The position numbers and the translations under genes are program-made. A stretch of 64,000 bases of DNA. Origin: Actinoplanes sp. NBC_00393 (GTDB lineage: Bacteria; Actinomycetota; Actinomycetes; Mycobacteriales; Micromonosporaceae). The stretch's first letter is position 1. Each line of letters opens with the position of its first letter. The stretch covers positions 8,767,001 to 8,831,000 of the forward strand of contig NZ_CP107942.1 in the NCBI RefSeq assembly GCF_036053395.1. Reading direction: 5' to 3'. Under the pieces are notes generated by a model. The model saw nothing but the letters and a program-made list of their open reading frames with translations, was not told where the DNA came from and did not search any database. Positions 1-10,200 of this stretch are shown one piece after another.

Positions 1-417
1 GCCGCCGCCCCAGAGCAGGCCCACCAGGTGCTCCGGGAGGGCGTCGCTGACCCGGGCGATGACGATGGCCAGCCCGGTGGATCCGGCTGACCAGGCGAAA
101 CCGTACATCGCGCCCTGTCGGCTGCCGGGACCGGAGATCTGCCGGCCGGACCGCATGCCGACCACGCCGGTGATCGTCCCGGCGATCACGATCGAGGCGA
201 TGAGGGCCACCATCGGCACCCAGTCGGGCATGTCGACGAGGACGCGGCCGCCCGGACCGTAGCGCAGGAAGAACAGGCCGGATCCGACCAGCCAGGCGAC
301 ACCCCACGGCCAGAACATCCATCGCGGATCCGGTGTCAGCTCGCGCTCGAGGTTGGCCTGCTCACGCTGGATCAGGCGCAGTGCCTCGGCGGGGTCCTCA
401 ATAGAGGGTTCGTCCAT
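1..417 (-). CDS. Hypothetical membrane protein (partial, C-terminus outside window)
   Basis: The frame opens with ATG at 417 and runs off the window edge after 139 codons with no stop, so the C-terminus is missing. The first 30 residues are charged and look cytosolic. Three hydrophobic stretches follow at about residues 35-52, 67-87 and 103-122, so this is an integral membrane protein. I do not recognise a catalytic motif. In actinobacteria, small membrane proteins of this shape often precede a winged-helix regulator, but the next gene cannot be seen. The upstream region carries an AT-rich inverted repeat at 435-452 that may be an operator. Confidence 0.6.
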   Translation of the reverse strand, partial: MDEPSIEDPAEALRLIQREQANLERELTPDPRWMFWPWGVAWLVGSGLFFLRYGPGGRVLVDMPDWVPMVALIASIVIAGTITGVVGMRSGRQISGPGSRQGAMYGFAWSAGSTGLAIVIARVSDALPEHLVGLLWGGG

Positions 418-434
418 GGCGCAACTTTACAGCG

Positions 435-452
435 CAAAGTCAAAGAACTTTG
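435..452. promoter_or_regulatory. Inverted repeat upstream of the partial membrane gene, candidate operator
   Basis: CAAAGT (435-440) and ACTTTG (447-452) form a perfect 6-bp inverted repeat with a 6-bp spacer. A third related half-site, AACTTT, lies at 423-428 next to the start codon. The AT-rich cluster stands out in this GC-rich DNA. Its place 18 bp upstream of the start fits a repressor site. The protein that would bind it is unknown. Confidence 0.35.
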
Positions 453-537
453 TGCCATAAACCTCGACGGCTGGTTAACCGGGCTGTGCCACGAGCCCGG
501 GAACAGCCCGGTTAGCCAGCCGAACTACGCTCTTGGG

Positions 538-951
538 GTGATCTTGCGTGCGGCGACGGTGGGCGAGCTGCCCGCGGTTCTGGAGTTCTGGCAGGTGGCG
601 GCAGAGAACGACAGCCGGCCGGTGGACACTCCGGCTGCGATCGAGGCCCTGCACCGGCGCGATCCGGAAGCGTTGATCCTGGCGGTGGACGGCGACGAGA
701 TCGTCGGAACAGTGATCGCCGGATGGGACGGCTGGCGCTGCCACCTCTACCGGCTCGCGGTCGCTCCATGGCGGCGCCGGGAAGGCATCGGCGGCCGGCT
801 GATTGCCGCGGCCGAGGGCCGATTCCAAAACTTCGGGGGTACGCGTTCCGACGCCATGGTCCTCGACGACAACACCCTGGCCCATGGCATCTGGGCAGCT
901 CAGGGCTACCGGCAGCAGGCGGAGTGGTCTCGCTGGGTGAAAGCGCTGTAG
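538..951 (+). CDS. GNAT-family N-acetyltransferase
   Basis: A 137-residue protein of normal length for a single GNAT domain. Motif A, the acetyl-CoA pyrophosphate loop, is visible at residues 73-88 (LAVAPWRRREGIGGRL, giving R-R-x-G-I-G). Strand beta-4 and a C-terminal Y/W-rich strand follow. The family transfers an acetyl group from acetyl-CoA to an amine; the substrate cannot be read from the sequence. The GTG start has no ribosome binding site but sits 6 nt after a -10-like TACGCT (526-531), suggesting a leaderless mRNA. It converges with the oxidoreductase gene across a 17-bp-stem hairpin. Confidence 0.85.
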   Translation: MILRAATVGELPAVLEFWQVAAENDSRPVDTPAAIEALHRRDPEALILAVDGDEIVGTVIAGWDGWRCHLYRLAVAPWRRREGIGGRLIAAAEGRFQNFGGTRSDAMVLDDNTLAHGIWAAQGYRQQAEWSRWVKAL

Positions 952-991
952 CGGTTATCCACAGCCCGAACGCCCGGGCTGTGGATAACCG
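952..991. terminator. Perfect 17-bp hairpin between convergent genes; contains two DnaA-box consensus 9-mers
   Basis: Arms 952-968 and 975-991 are perfect reverse complements with a 6-nt loop. The hairpin begins right after the stop codon of the acetyltransferase and ends just before the stop of the opposite-strand gene, so a bidirectional terminator role is likely, though there is no T-tract. Each arm contains TTATCCACA (955-963 on plus, 980-988 on minus), the exact DnaA-box consensus. Confidence 0.75.
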
Positions 992-997
992 TGTTGC

Positions 998-1864
998 TCA
1001 GCGACCCAGCGCGGCGAGCGCGGCCCGCACCTGGCCCAGCGGGTCCGGTCCGAACGGGCGCAGCACCACGGTGCTCACCCCGGTCTCGGTCAGGGTCCGC
1101 ACCTTGGCCGGGACATCCGACGCCGACCCGACCAGCGCGAACACCTCCTCCGGGGTGACGCCCAGGAAGCCGGCCTGTGTGACCAGGGCCTCGCGGGCAG
1201 TCCGCGCCGCACGCTCGGCGTCATCGTCGATGTGCAGGAAGGCGAACCCGATCACCTCGTGATCCTCCCCGGCGCCGCCCCGGCGGATGTGACCGATCGA
1301 CTCGGTGATCTGCGCCGGGCTCAGGCCCTCGACCAGGATCGTGCCGTCGGCCGCGCGACCGGAGAGCTCCAGGGAACGCGGGCGCACCACACCGGTCACC
1401 ACCGGCGGGACCACCGAGGGCGGGTGCACCAGGCTGATCCCGTCCAGGTGCACCTCGCGGCCGTCGACCGTGACGGTCTCGCCACGCAGCAACTGGCGGA
1501 CCGCGGTCACAGTCTCCTCGAGCATGGCGAGCGGCGACTTCGGTGCGACACCGACCTGGCGCATCCAGTCCGGCACGCCGTGACCGAGACCGGCCACCAC
1601 CCGGCCGGGGAACACCCGGGCCAGGTTGGCGATCTCCATGGCGTACAGGGCGGGGCTGCGCAGCGGCGCGGGCGCGATGCCGATGCCGACCCGCAACCGG
1701 GAGGTGGCGGCCAGGGCGATCGCCGCGGCGCTGACACCGCCGGTCCAGCCGAGGTCCTCCACCACCCACAGGTCGTCCGCGCCGGCCTCGTCCAGCGCGC
1801 GGGCGAAACCGGGGAGCTCTTCAGGGGGAATGTCGCGGTCGAACATCACTCCGATACGGGGCAT
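998..1864 (-). CDS. LLM-class F420/FMN-dependent oxidoreductase
   Basis: A 288-residue protein of the luciferase-like monooxygenase fold. The N-terminus (RIGVMFDRD) and the DDLWVVEDLGW and RLRVGIGIAPAPLRSPA segments are typical of the LLM TIM barrel, as is the conserved region around the FPGRVVAGLGHG loop. Many actinobacterial members use coenzyme F420; the substrate is unknown. The ATG at 1864 is preferred over the TTG just before it, because its A overlaps the last base of the upstream helicase stop (TGATG), indicating translational coupling to the helD-type gene. Confidence 0.85.
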   Translation of the reverse strand: MPRIGVMFDRDIPPEELPGFARALDEAGADDLWVVEDLGWTGGVSAAAIALAATSRLRVGIGIAPAPLRSPALYAMEIANLARVFPGRVVAGLGHGVPDWMRQVGVAPKSPLAMLEETVTAVRQLLRGETVTVDGREVHLDGISLVHPPSVVPPVVTGVVRPRSLELSGRAADGTILVEGLSPAQITESIGHIRRGGAGEDHEVIGFAFLHIDDDAERAARTAREALVTQAGFLGVTPEEVFALVGSASDVPAKVRTLTETGVSTVVLRPFGPDPLGQVRAALAALGR

Positions 1865-3870
1865 CAAGCGATCTTAAGCGGTTCAGGCAGCGATTTGGCG
1901 TGCAGCACGGAAAGCCTGGTGACGGCCCGGGTGAGGACCACGTAGAGGCGGTTCAGGCCCTTCGGTTCGGCGGCCACGATGTCGGCCGGCTCGTGGACGA
2001 TCACGTGGTCGTACTCCAGGCCTTTGACGACCGTGGCGGGAACCACCGTGACGCGCGCTTCGGCATCGACGTCGTCGGGCGTCGCGTGCTCGATCCCGGC
2101 CGCGTCGAGGTGGGCGCGGAGCCGCTCGACCGCGGCATCCGCCGCGATCACCGCGACCGAACCCTCGTGCGCGAGCGCGGCGGTCACCTCGGCCATCGTC
2201 CGGGCATCGAGGTCGTCCGGCTCGGGCACCGCGATGACGGCGAGATCGCCGTCGCGGCGCAGCGAGACCGCCTCCGGCACATTCACCCCGAGCGCCGGCA
2301 GCAGGCGGTTTGCCAGGGTCACGACCGCTTCCGGTACGCGAAAACCCACGGTCAAGGGCACTACCGGCGCGTCCGGCTTGCCCAGATGACCGAGGATGTC
2401 CCGCCAGTCCGTGGTGGCCCACGGGGCGGTGCCCTGCGCCAGGTCGCCGAGCAGCGTGATCGACCCGTGCTCGCTGCGCCGGGCCAGCGCACGCGCCTGC
2501 ATGGGCGACAGGTCCTGCGCCTCGTCGACGACGACGTGACCGAAACTGGTCTCCCGCTCCAGCAGTCCGGCGGCCTCGTCGAGCAGCAGCAGGTCGGCCG
2601 TGGTGAACCGGGCCGACTTCACCGTCTTCGGCGGTTTCGCCCAGCGGATCGCCTCCTGCTCGTCGGCGGTGAGGATGCCGTCGGCCACCGATGGATCGGT
2701 GAGCACACCGGCGACCAGCGCCTCCGGGGTGACGGCCGGCCAGGTCTGCTCCAGGAACTCGGTCACCGGGGCGACCTTGCGCATCTTGCGCAGCCAGGGC
2801 TCGCTGGGCGAGTTGCCGGTCCGGTACTCCGACTGGCGCTGCAGCAGGCCCACCACCCGGGCCAGCACCCGCTCCCGGCCGACCGCGTACGGCAGGCCCT
2901 CGCGGCGGGCCTCGTCGACGAGCCGGCGCAGTGGTTCGGCATCGATCCGCCACCGGTACGACCCGTCGGACACCATGATCGGCTCGGTGGGTTTCCGCAG
3001 GCGGCCCCACAGCGCCTTACGGAGCACCTCCGCCATGCGTACGTCATGTTTGACCGCCGTTGCCGCCGCCGAGTCGACGGCCTTGACCGGCGCCCGGCCG
3101 ATCAGTTCGTCCAGGGTGGACTGCTGCACCTCGACCTCGCCGAGGGTCGGCAGGACCGCGGAGATGTACGAGAGGAACGCGGTGTTCGGCCCGACGATCA
3201 GCACCCCGGACCGGCGTAGGCGCTCGCGGTGCAGGTAGAGCAGGTAGGCGGCGCGGTGCAGGCCGACCGCGGTCTTCCCGGTGCCCGGCGCGCCCTGCAC
3301 ACAGATCGAGTCGCCCAGCTCGGCCCGGACCAGCTCGTCCTGCTCCGGCTGGATGGTGGCGACGATGTCGCGCATCGGCCCGACGCGCGGCCGCTCGATC
3401 TCGGCGTACAGGATGCGGCTCTTCGTCCCCAGCTCCTCGCCGCGATCCAGGTGCTCGTCCTCGAAGCTGGTCAGGTCGCCCTTGACGAAGCCGAACCGGC
3501 GGCGGGTGGAGACGCCCTGCGGATCGCGCACGCTGGCCCGGTAGAAGCTGCGGGAGAGCGGTGCCCGCCAGTCCAGCACCATCGGCTCGCCCAGGTCGTC
3601 GGTGACGTGCCGACGGCCCACGTGGTACGCGCTGTCCTCGATGTCGAGGCGCCCGAAGAAGAGCGGGGTGTCCGGGTCGTCGGCCAGCTCCTTGACCCGG
3701 CGGGCCATGTGCCGGCCCAGTTGTTCGGCGGTGTAGGCGTCCCCGGCCACCTTGTCGCCGGTCGCGAAGAGCGACTCGGCGCGGTCGCGCATCCGGCGCA
3801 GCGCGGCCCGGGACTCAGTGAGATGGGTACGTTCGGCAGTGAGTTCGGTGTCCAGGTCAGAAGCGGGCAC
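1864..3870 (-). CDS. helD: HelD-like superfamily 1 helicase / RNA polymerase-associated ATPase
   Basis: A 668-residue UvrD/Rep-like ATPase of the actinobacterial HelD type. Walker A is GAPGTGKTA at about 193-201, Walker B/DEAQ box DEAQD at 449-453, then GDLAQGTAPW (motif III), VGFRVPEAV, a VKGLEYDHV motif V and a VVLTRA motif VI. The charged N-terminal helices (residues 5-40) match the coiled-coil arm that HelD inserts into RNA polymerase. HelD proteins free stalled RNA polymerase, and some (HelR) protect against rifamycins. I saw no clear rifamycin-associated element upstream, so a HelR role is unproven. The GTG start at 3870 lies downstream of an AGGG. The gene is coupled to the LLM oxidoreductase. 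Confidence 0.85.
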   Translation of the reverse strand: MPASDLDTELTAERTHLTESRAALRRMRDRAESLFATGDKVAGDAYTAEQLGRHMARRVKELADDPDTPLFFGRLDIEDSAYHVGRRHVTDDLGEPMVLDWRAPLSRSFYRASVRDPQGVSTRRRFGFVKGDLTSFEDEHLDRGEELGTKSRILYAEIERPRVGPMRDIVATIQPEQDELVRAELGDSICVQGAPGTGKTAVGLHRAAYLLYLHRERLRRSGVLIVGPNTAFLSYISAVLPTLGEVEVQQSTLDELIGRAPVKAVDSAAATAVKHDVRMAEVLRKALWGRLRKPTEPIMVSDGSYRWRIDAEPLRRLVDEARREGLPYAVGRERVLARVVGLLQRQSEYRTGNSPSEPWLRKMRKVAPVTEFLEQTWPAVTPEALVAGVLTDPSVADGILTADEQEAIRWAKPPKTVKSARFTTADLLLLDEAAGLLERETSFGHVVVDEAQDLSPMQARALARRSEHGSITLLGDLAQGTAPWATTDWRDILGHLGKPDAPVVPLTVGFRVPEAVVTLANRLLPALGVNVPEAVSLRRDGDLAVIAVPEPDDLDARTMAEVTAALAHEGSVAVIAADAAVERLRAHLDAAGIEHATPDDVDAEARVTVVPATVVKGLEYDHVIVHEPADIVAAEPKGLNRLYVVLTRAVTRLSVLHAKSLPEPLKIA

Positions 3871-4049
3871 AGGTCATCCCTAGGGCTGATCAGGCTGCTG
3901 CTCGCGTATCCGATGCGGGCGGGTCGGCCGCCCCTCGGCGCGGGGACGCCCGCTGCGGTGCATGCTCACCACGGCCGTCAAGCGGCCCTCCACGCTACGC
4001 CTTCGGCCGGTGCTGTCCACCGAATTTCCGCGCTGGTCAGAATGGGGGG
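3871..4049. promoter_or_regulatory. Divergent promoter region between helD-type gene and ArsR-type regulator
   Basis: This 179-bp gap separates two divergent genes and must hold both promoters. The only clear element is CAGAAT (4038-4043), a -10-like hexamer 6 nt before the ATG at 4050, consistent with leaderless transcription of the regulator. No other strong repeat was found. Confidence 0.35.
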
Positions 4050-4619
4050 ATGACTGAGCTGTCGCAGGGGCGGGTCTCCGATGCCCGGACGATGCGGGCG
4101 CTGGCGCACCCGGCCCGGATCGAGATCGTCGAGCATCTGAGCGCTTCCGGTGCGGCGGTCACCGCGACCGAGTGCGCCGGGCTGGTCGGGCTGTCGCCGA
4201 GCGCGACCAGCTATCACCTGCGGGAACTGGCCAAGTACGGCCTGGTCGAGCAGGCACCCGGCCGGGGCGACGGGCGGGAGCGGCTGTGGCGCAGCACCAG
4301 CACCAGCCTGTGGATCGAGGGCGACGTCGAGCAGCCGGAGGCGATGGCTGCCGAGCGGGCGCTGATCGAGCTGTACCTGGCCCGGGACTTCAACCGGCTC
4401 CGGGAGTGGGCGGACCGGCAGAGCGGGGAGTCGAAGCAGTGGCGGGACGCGGCCGCGCTGATGGGCCAGCATCTGCTGATCACGGCCGAGGAGTTGACCG
4501 AGTTGACCCAACAGGTCCGTGCGCTGATGGCGCCCTATCGGACGCGGGAGCGACAGCGGTCGGCGCCGGAGGGGGCGCGCGAGGTGGTCGTGCAGTACGC
4601 CGCGTTCCCGAAGGCATAG
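4050..4619 (+). CDS. ArsR-type winged-helix transcriptional regulator
   Basis: A 189-residue DNA-binding protein. Residues 14-75 form an ArsR-like winged helix (ALAHPARIEIVEHL, then LVGLSPSATSYHLRELAKYG as recognition helix, then a wing with GRGDGRERLW). The remainder is helical and charged, possibly for dimerisation or ligand binding. No metal-binding Cys pair typical of ArsR/SmtB sensors is seen, so the signal is unlikely to be a soft metal. It lies 43 bp upstream of an MFS gene on the same strand whose start is covered by a large inverted repeat. The usual logic for such a pair is repression of the exporter, with relief by its substrate. That role is inferred. Confidence 0.8.
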   Translation: MTELSQGRVSDARTMRALAHPARIEIVEHLSASGAAVTATECAGLVGLSPSATSYHLRELAKYGLVEQAPGRGDGRERLWRSTSTSLWIEGDVEQPEAMAAERALIELYLARDFNRLREWADRQSGESKQWRDAAALMGQHLLITAEELTELTQQVRALMAPYRTRERQRSAPEGAREVVVQYAAFPKA

Positions 4620-4636
4620 CTCGAGGGTTGCCTCAG

Positions 4637-4662
4637 CAGATGTGAAGGAATACTTTCGAAGT

Positions 4663-4678
<16 letters not shown>
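4637..4678. promoter_or_regulatory. 42-bp inverted repeat covering the MFS start codon
   Basis: Two perfect 13-bp arms (4637-4649 and 4666-4678) continue inward as ATACTT (4650-4655) and AAGTAT (4659-4664) with a single unpaired base. The likely MFS start ATG (4663-4665) lies in the right arm. It could be the operator of the upstream ArsR-type regulator, or an mRNA hairpin hiding the start codon. Confidence 0.6.
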
Positions 4679-6731
<2,053 letters not shown>

Positions 6732-6791
6732 TCTTCGCCGGGAGCGGGCCTTACGATCCTCGGACTTTCCCGCATCCCGAAGTCGGTGCCC

Positions 6792-8285
6792 ATGCGTCTG
6801 CGCGCTTTGTTCCGCCGTCTCGCCGTGCCTGCTGTCGCAGGTAGCCTCGCCTTCGCCGGCCTGGCCACCCCTGCACAGGCCGAGGAGATTCCCGAGTTCG
6901 ACGTGCCGCTGGTCGGCATTCTGAGCCCGGAAACGGTGACGGTTATCAACGGGCAGTCGAAAACTGTCAAGTTCGACCTTTTCAACATCGGCGGCGGGGC
7001 GGCGAAGAATGTCGTCCTCGATTTCGGCACAGTTGCCCCCGATATGGGATTGACCGCTCCCGCCGGATGCACCGGAACGGTCTGTGCGCTCGGCGACTTC
7101 AAGCCGGGTGAGCAGCGCACGATCAAGTTCACGCTGAAGCCGTCGGGCGCGGCGCCCGCGAAGGTTCTGAACCTGTCCACCACGGTCGACGGGGTGGAGA
7201 GCGATGCCGTGTCGATCACCGTGGTGCGGACCGACAAGGGTGGCGCCGACCTGGAGATGGGCGACATCAAGGACCTGAAGCTGGGTCTCGGTGGGTCCGC
7301 GGACGTGCCGGTCGTCATCGCCAACACGGGCAACGAGCCGGTCGAGCATCTCGGCGTCATGGTGATCCCGGTCTTCGGTGGGATCCGGGCGGACCTGAAC
7401 TACCGCAACTGCGTGACCGACGCCGAGTTCGGTGGACTCCTCTGCGTCTTCGATGAGCCGCTCGCCGGGGGTGGCACCTTCACCCTGCCGGAGAAGACGC
7501 CGCTGCGGGTCAGCGTGCCCAAGGACACCGGTGGCCCGTTCGACTACCCGGTCTTCGTCGCTGCGGTCGGGCTCACCGACAAGTACGTCGCGGAGTTCGC
7601 CACGCTCACCAAGGGCACGAAGGGCGCCGAGCTCAAGCTCGAGACGCTGGCCAAGGCGTCCGCCGAGGAGGAGCCGGAGGCGGTCGAGGACCTCAACCCG
7701 GACGACAACATCACCGACTTCTCGGTCTCGGTGCCGAAGACGTCCGCGGACAGCGCGGCCGTCGGCGGGACGTTCCGCGGCGCGATCGGCGACACCAGCA
7801 CGGTCAAGGTGGGTGTCCGCAACCTCGGGCCGACCGCGACCGTGCCGCCCATGGCGGACGAGATTCCGTACGTCCACGTGCGCCTGCCGCGCGGCGTCGA
7901 GCTGACCGACCTCGACGAGCGGTGCCTGGCGGGAACCTCGCCGGACGACGTCTCCTTCGCCGAGGGCGGGCGGGACTTCATCTGCCTGGACTTCCAGGGT
8001 CTGGGCAAGGGCAGGACCAGCCTCTTCAGCTTCACGGTCGAGATCACCGAGGGCGAGCACGACAGCGGCCGGGTGACCGTCGACGGCGGTGTGCAGGACT
8101 CGAAGAGCGGCAACGACAAGGCCGCGCTCGACGTCGAGCTGACCGGCGGCGGCTCGGGCGGTGGCCTGCCGATCACCGGGGCGCCGGCTGGACTGGTCGC
8201 CGGGGGTGGCGCGGCACTGCTGATCGCGGGCTTCCTCGCGTACCGGATGGCTCGTCGTCGCCGGATCGTCACGGTCGTCGAGTAA
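6792..8285 (+). CDS. Secreted cell-wall-anchored protein with LPITG sortase signal
   Basis: A 497-residue exported protein from ATG 6792 (a GTG two codons upstream is possible). A Sec signal peptide with an Arg-rich start, a hydrophobic core and a TPAQA-AEE cleavage site spans residues 1 to about 33. The mature part is acidic and beta-rich, with repeated CARDB/DUF11-like segments (for example NGQSKTVKFDLFNIGGGAAKN) resembling Ig-like surface repeats. At residues 459-463 is LPITG after a Gly/Ser linker, then a hydrophobic helix and the basic tail RMARRRR. This is a complete LPXTG sorting signal, so a sortase should attach it to peptidoglycan. No sortase gene is in the window. The function is unknown, possibly adhesion or structure. 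Confidence 0.85.
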   Translation: MRLRALFRRLAVPAVAGSLAFAGLATPAQAEEIPEFDVPLVGILSPETVTVINGQSKTVKFDLFNIGGGAAKNVVLDFGTVAPDMGLTAPAGCTGTVCALGDFKPGEQRTIKFTLKPSGAAPAKVLNLSTTVDGVESDAVSITVVRTDKGGADLEMGDIKDLKLGLGGSADVPVVIANTGNEPVEHLGVMVIPVFGGIRADLNYRNCVTDAEFGGLLCVFDEPLAGGGTFTLPEKTPLRVSVPKDTGGPFDYPVFVAAVGLTDKYVAEFATLTKGTKGAELKLETLAKASAEEEPEAVEDLNPDDNITDFSVSVPKTSADSAAVGGTFRGAIGDTSTVKVGVRNLGPTATVPPMADEIPYVHVRLPRGVELTDLDERCLAGTSPDDVSFAEGGRDFICLDFQGLGKGRTSLFSFTVEITEGEHDSGRVTVDGGVQDSKSGNDKAALDVELTGGGSGGGLPITGAPAGLVAGGGAALLIAGFLAYRMARRRRIVTVVE

Positions 8286-8299
8286 CCCATCGCGGAATC

Positions 8300-8331
8300 G
8301 GGGTCAGGTGCGCGACAGCGCACCTGGCCCC
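8300..8331. terminator. Bidirectional terminator hairpin between surface protein and aldo/keto reductase
   Basis: Arms 8300-8313 and 8318-8331 pair over 14 bp with one G-T wobble and a GACA loop. It lies in the 55-bp gap between convergent genes. There is no strong T-tract, which is common for actinobacterial terminators. Confidence 0.8.
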
Positions 8332-8339
8332 GGCTGTTC

Positions 8340-9296
8340 TCAGCTGTCCAGCACCGCGTCCAGGGCGGCCACGTCGGCAGCGCTGAGCTCCCACGAACCG
8401 GCGGCGGCGTTCGCCTGGACCTGCTCGGCGGTGGTCGCACCGGCGATGACGCTGGTCACCGCGGGACGCGCCGCCAGCCCGGCGATCGCCACGTCGAGCA
8501 GGCTGTGCCCGCGCTCCCGCCCGTACGCGGTGAGCGCCTCGATGGTGTCCCAGTCAGCATCGTCCAGCCAGGGCCGGTAGCGGTCCTGGCTGAGCCGGGT
8601 GCCGGCGGACGGCTGCTCGCCGCGCCGGTACTTGCCGGTGAGCAGGCCGGAGTCGAGCGGGAAGAACGGCAGCAGCCCGAGCCCGAACTGCTCGCACGCC
8701 GGAACCACCTCGGTCTCGACCTCCCGGTGCAGCAGGCTGTACCGGTTCTGCGCGCTGATGAACCGGGTCAGACCGCTGGTGCGGGCCGTCCAGTCGGCGT
8801 CGGCGATCTGCCAGCCGGAGAAGTTCGAGTTGCCGAGGTAGCGCACCTTGCCGGAGCGGACCAGATCGTCCAGCGCGGCCAGCGTCTCGTCGATCGGCGT
8901 CGCCGGGTCCGGTTCGTGCATCTGGTAGAGGTCGATGTGATCGGTCTCGAGGCGGCGCAGGGACGCCTCGACCGCCCGGACGATGTAACGCCGTGCCCCG
9001 CGGGCGCCGAAGTCGCGGCCGTTGAGGCCCTCCATGTTCATGCCGAACTTGCTGGCCAGCACCACCTCGTCGCGGCGGCCCTTGAGCGCCGCGCCGAGGA
9101 GCTGTTCCGACGTGCCGTGCGGGGTGCCGTAGATGTCGGCCGTGTCGAAAAGGGTGATGCCGGCGTCGATGGCGGCGTCCACGACCTCACGGGTGCCCTC
9201 GGCGTCGAGCTTGCGGCCGAAGTTGTTGCAGCCGATGCCGACCACGGACACCACGAGGCCCGAATCGCCCAGGCGGCGGTAGCTCATTTCGCTCAT
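8340..9296 (-). CDS. Aldo/keto reductase
   Basis: A 318-residue NADPH-dependent oxidoreductase with a TIM barrel. The catalytic tetrad is readable: Asp and Tyr in DTADIYG, Lys in LASKFGM and His in YQMHEPDP. The C-terminal cofactor-binding region (VTSVIAGATTAEQV) is present. It resembles the AKR families of the potassium-channel-beta and YdjG/Tas types, which reduce carbonyls; the substrate is unknown. The ATG at 9296 is chosen because GGAG lies about 8 nt upstream; another ATG at 9287 is possible. The upstream 90 bp is AT-rich with small inverted repeats (ACAAC/GTTGT around 9309-9322), so regulation is likely. Confidence 0.88.
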   Translation of the reverse strand: MSEMSYRRLGDSGLVVSVVGIGCNNFGRKLDAEGTREVVDAAIDAGITLFDTADIYGTPHGTSEQLLGAALKGRRDEVVLASKFGMNMEGLNGRDFGARGARRYIVRAVEASLRRLETDHIDLYQMHEPDPATPIDETLAALDDLVRSGKVRYLGNSNFSGWQIADADWTARTSGLTRFISAQNRYSLLHREVETEVVPACEQFGLGLLPFFPLDSGLLTGKYRRGEQPSAGTRLSQDRYRPWLDDADWDTIEALTAYGRERGHSLLDVAIAGLAARPAVTSVIAGATTAEQVQANAAAGSWELSAADVAALDAVLDS

Positions 9297-9387
9297 CGTT
9301 CGACTCCACAACATTGGTTGTCATCAATTAACACGCGATGTAATGTCACAGGCCGCCGCGTCCGTCGTGTACTCGCCCACGATCGGT

Positions 9388-10200
9388 TCACGAGGGGCGC
9401 GGCCCCAGGTCGCGGTACGTCGAACGCAGCACATCCACCAGCGGGATGTGCCGGATCTTCACCGGCGGCGGGTCGAGCGCCCGCAGCAGCAACTCCGGCG
9501 GCGTCGCGTTGCGCGGACCCCGCTCCCGCAGCCGGCCCAGGCTGATCGCGGGGGCGTAGAAGTCGTCGAGCCGGGAGTCCAGCGGCTCGTCCTCCACCGC
9601 CAGCGGGTCGATCACCGCCTCGTCCGGCTCGGGTGTGCCGCGTAGCGCGTCGAGCAGCACCTCCCGCGCCCGGCCACGCCAGGCGAGGACCAGGAACGGG
9701 TCGTCGTCGAAGGCCTCGGCCAGCACGTACAGCGCCGCGGAGCCGTGCTTGCAGGGCACTCCCCAGTCCGGGCAGGAGCAGTGGATGTCCAAATCGGACG
9801 GGAACAGCGGTGACCCGAGCTCGGTGAACAGCTCGACGATCTCGTGCGGCATGTCACCGGCCAGCAGCGCGGCCCGGTAGATCGCCCGCGAACCGAGCTG
9901 CGAGGTGATCTCCGTCCACTGTGCCTCGTCGTACGCCGCGATCGTGATGGTGACGCTGTACGGAGTCGGCCGGGAACCCTGCACGCGGGCTTTGACCTGC
10001 CCCGGAGTCAGCACGAAGTCCATCACCTGGCCCTTGCGGGCATAGTTGCGGCCACGCGCCAGGCGGCCCGGATCGCACACCTCCTCCAGCACGTCGACGA
10101 AACGGCGCGACCACCACTGCTCGCCGATCTTGCCGCGTTTCGACCGGACGGCGAGCCCGCCGTCCACTTTGATCGGACCGGACGAGTCGAAGAAAGCCAT
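9388..10200 (-). CDS. SWIM zinc-finger protein, partner of SNF2 helicase
   Basis: A 270-residue protein with a SWIM zinc-binding motif: C141-x-C143-x6-C150-x-H152 within HCSCPDWGVPCKHGSA. SWIM domains bind DNA or proteins. The N-terminus (SKRGKIGEQWWSRRFVDVLEE) is the conserved start of bacterial SWIM proteins encoded next to SNF2 helicases. The ATG at 10200 overlaps the last base of the helicase stop (TGATG), so both are translated together and probably work as a complex. The cellular role of this common actinobacterial pair is not established; DNA repair or chromosome-structure roles are guesses. Confidence 0.88.
   Translation of the reverse strand: MAFFDSSGPIKVDGGLAVRSKRGKIGEQWWSRRFVDVLEEVCDPGRLARGRNYARKGQVMDFVLTPGQVKARVQGSRPTPYSVTITIAAYDEAQWTEITSQLGSRAIYRAALLAGDMPHEIVELFTELGSPLFPSDLDIHCSCPDWGVPCKHGSAALYVLAEAFDDDPFLVLAWRGRAREVLLDALRGTPEPDEAVIDPLAVEDEPLDSRLDDFYAPAISLGRLRERGPRNATPPELLLRALDPPPVKIRHIPLVDVLRSTYRDLGPRPS

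Noticed and set aside
952..991. Replication origin suggested by DnaA boxes
   Set aside because: There is no dnaA, dnaN, recF, gyr or parAB gene nearby, and only isolated pairs of boxes. Reported instead as possible titration sites.
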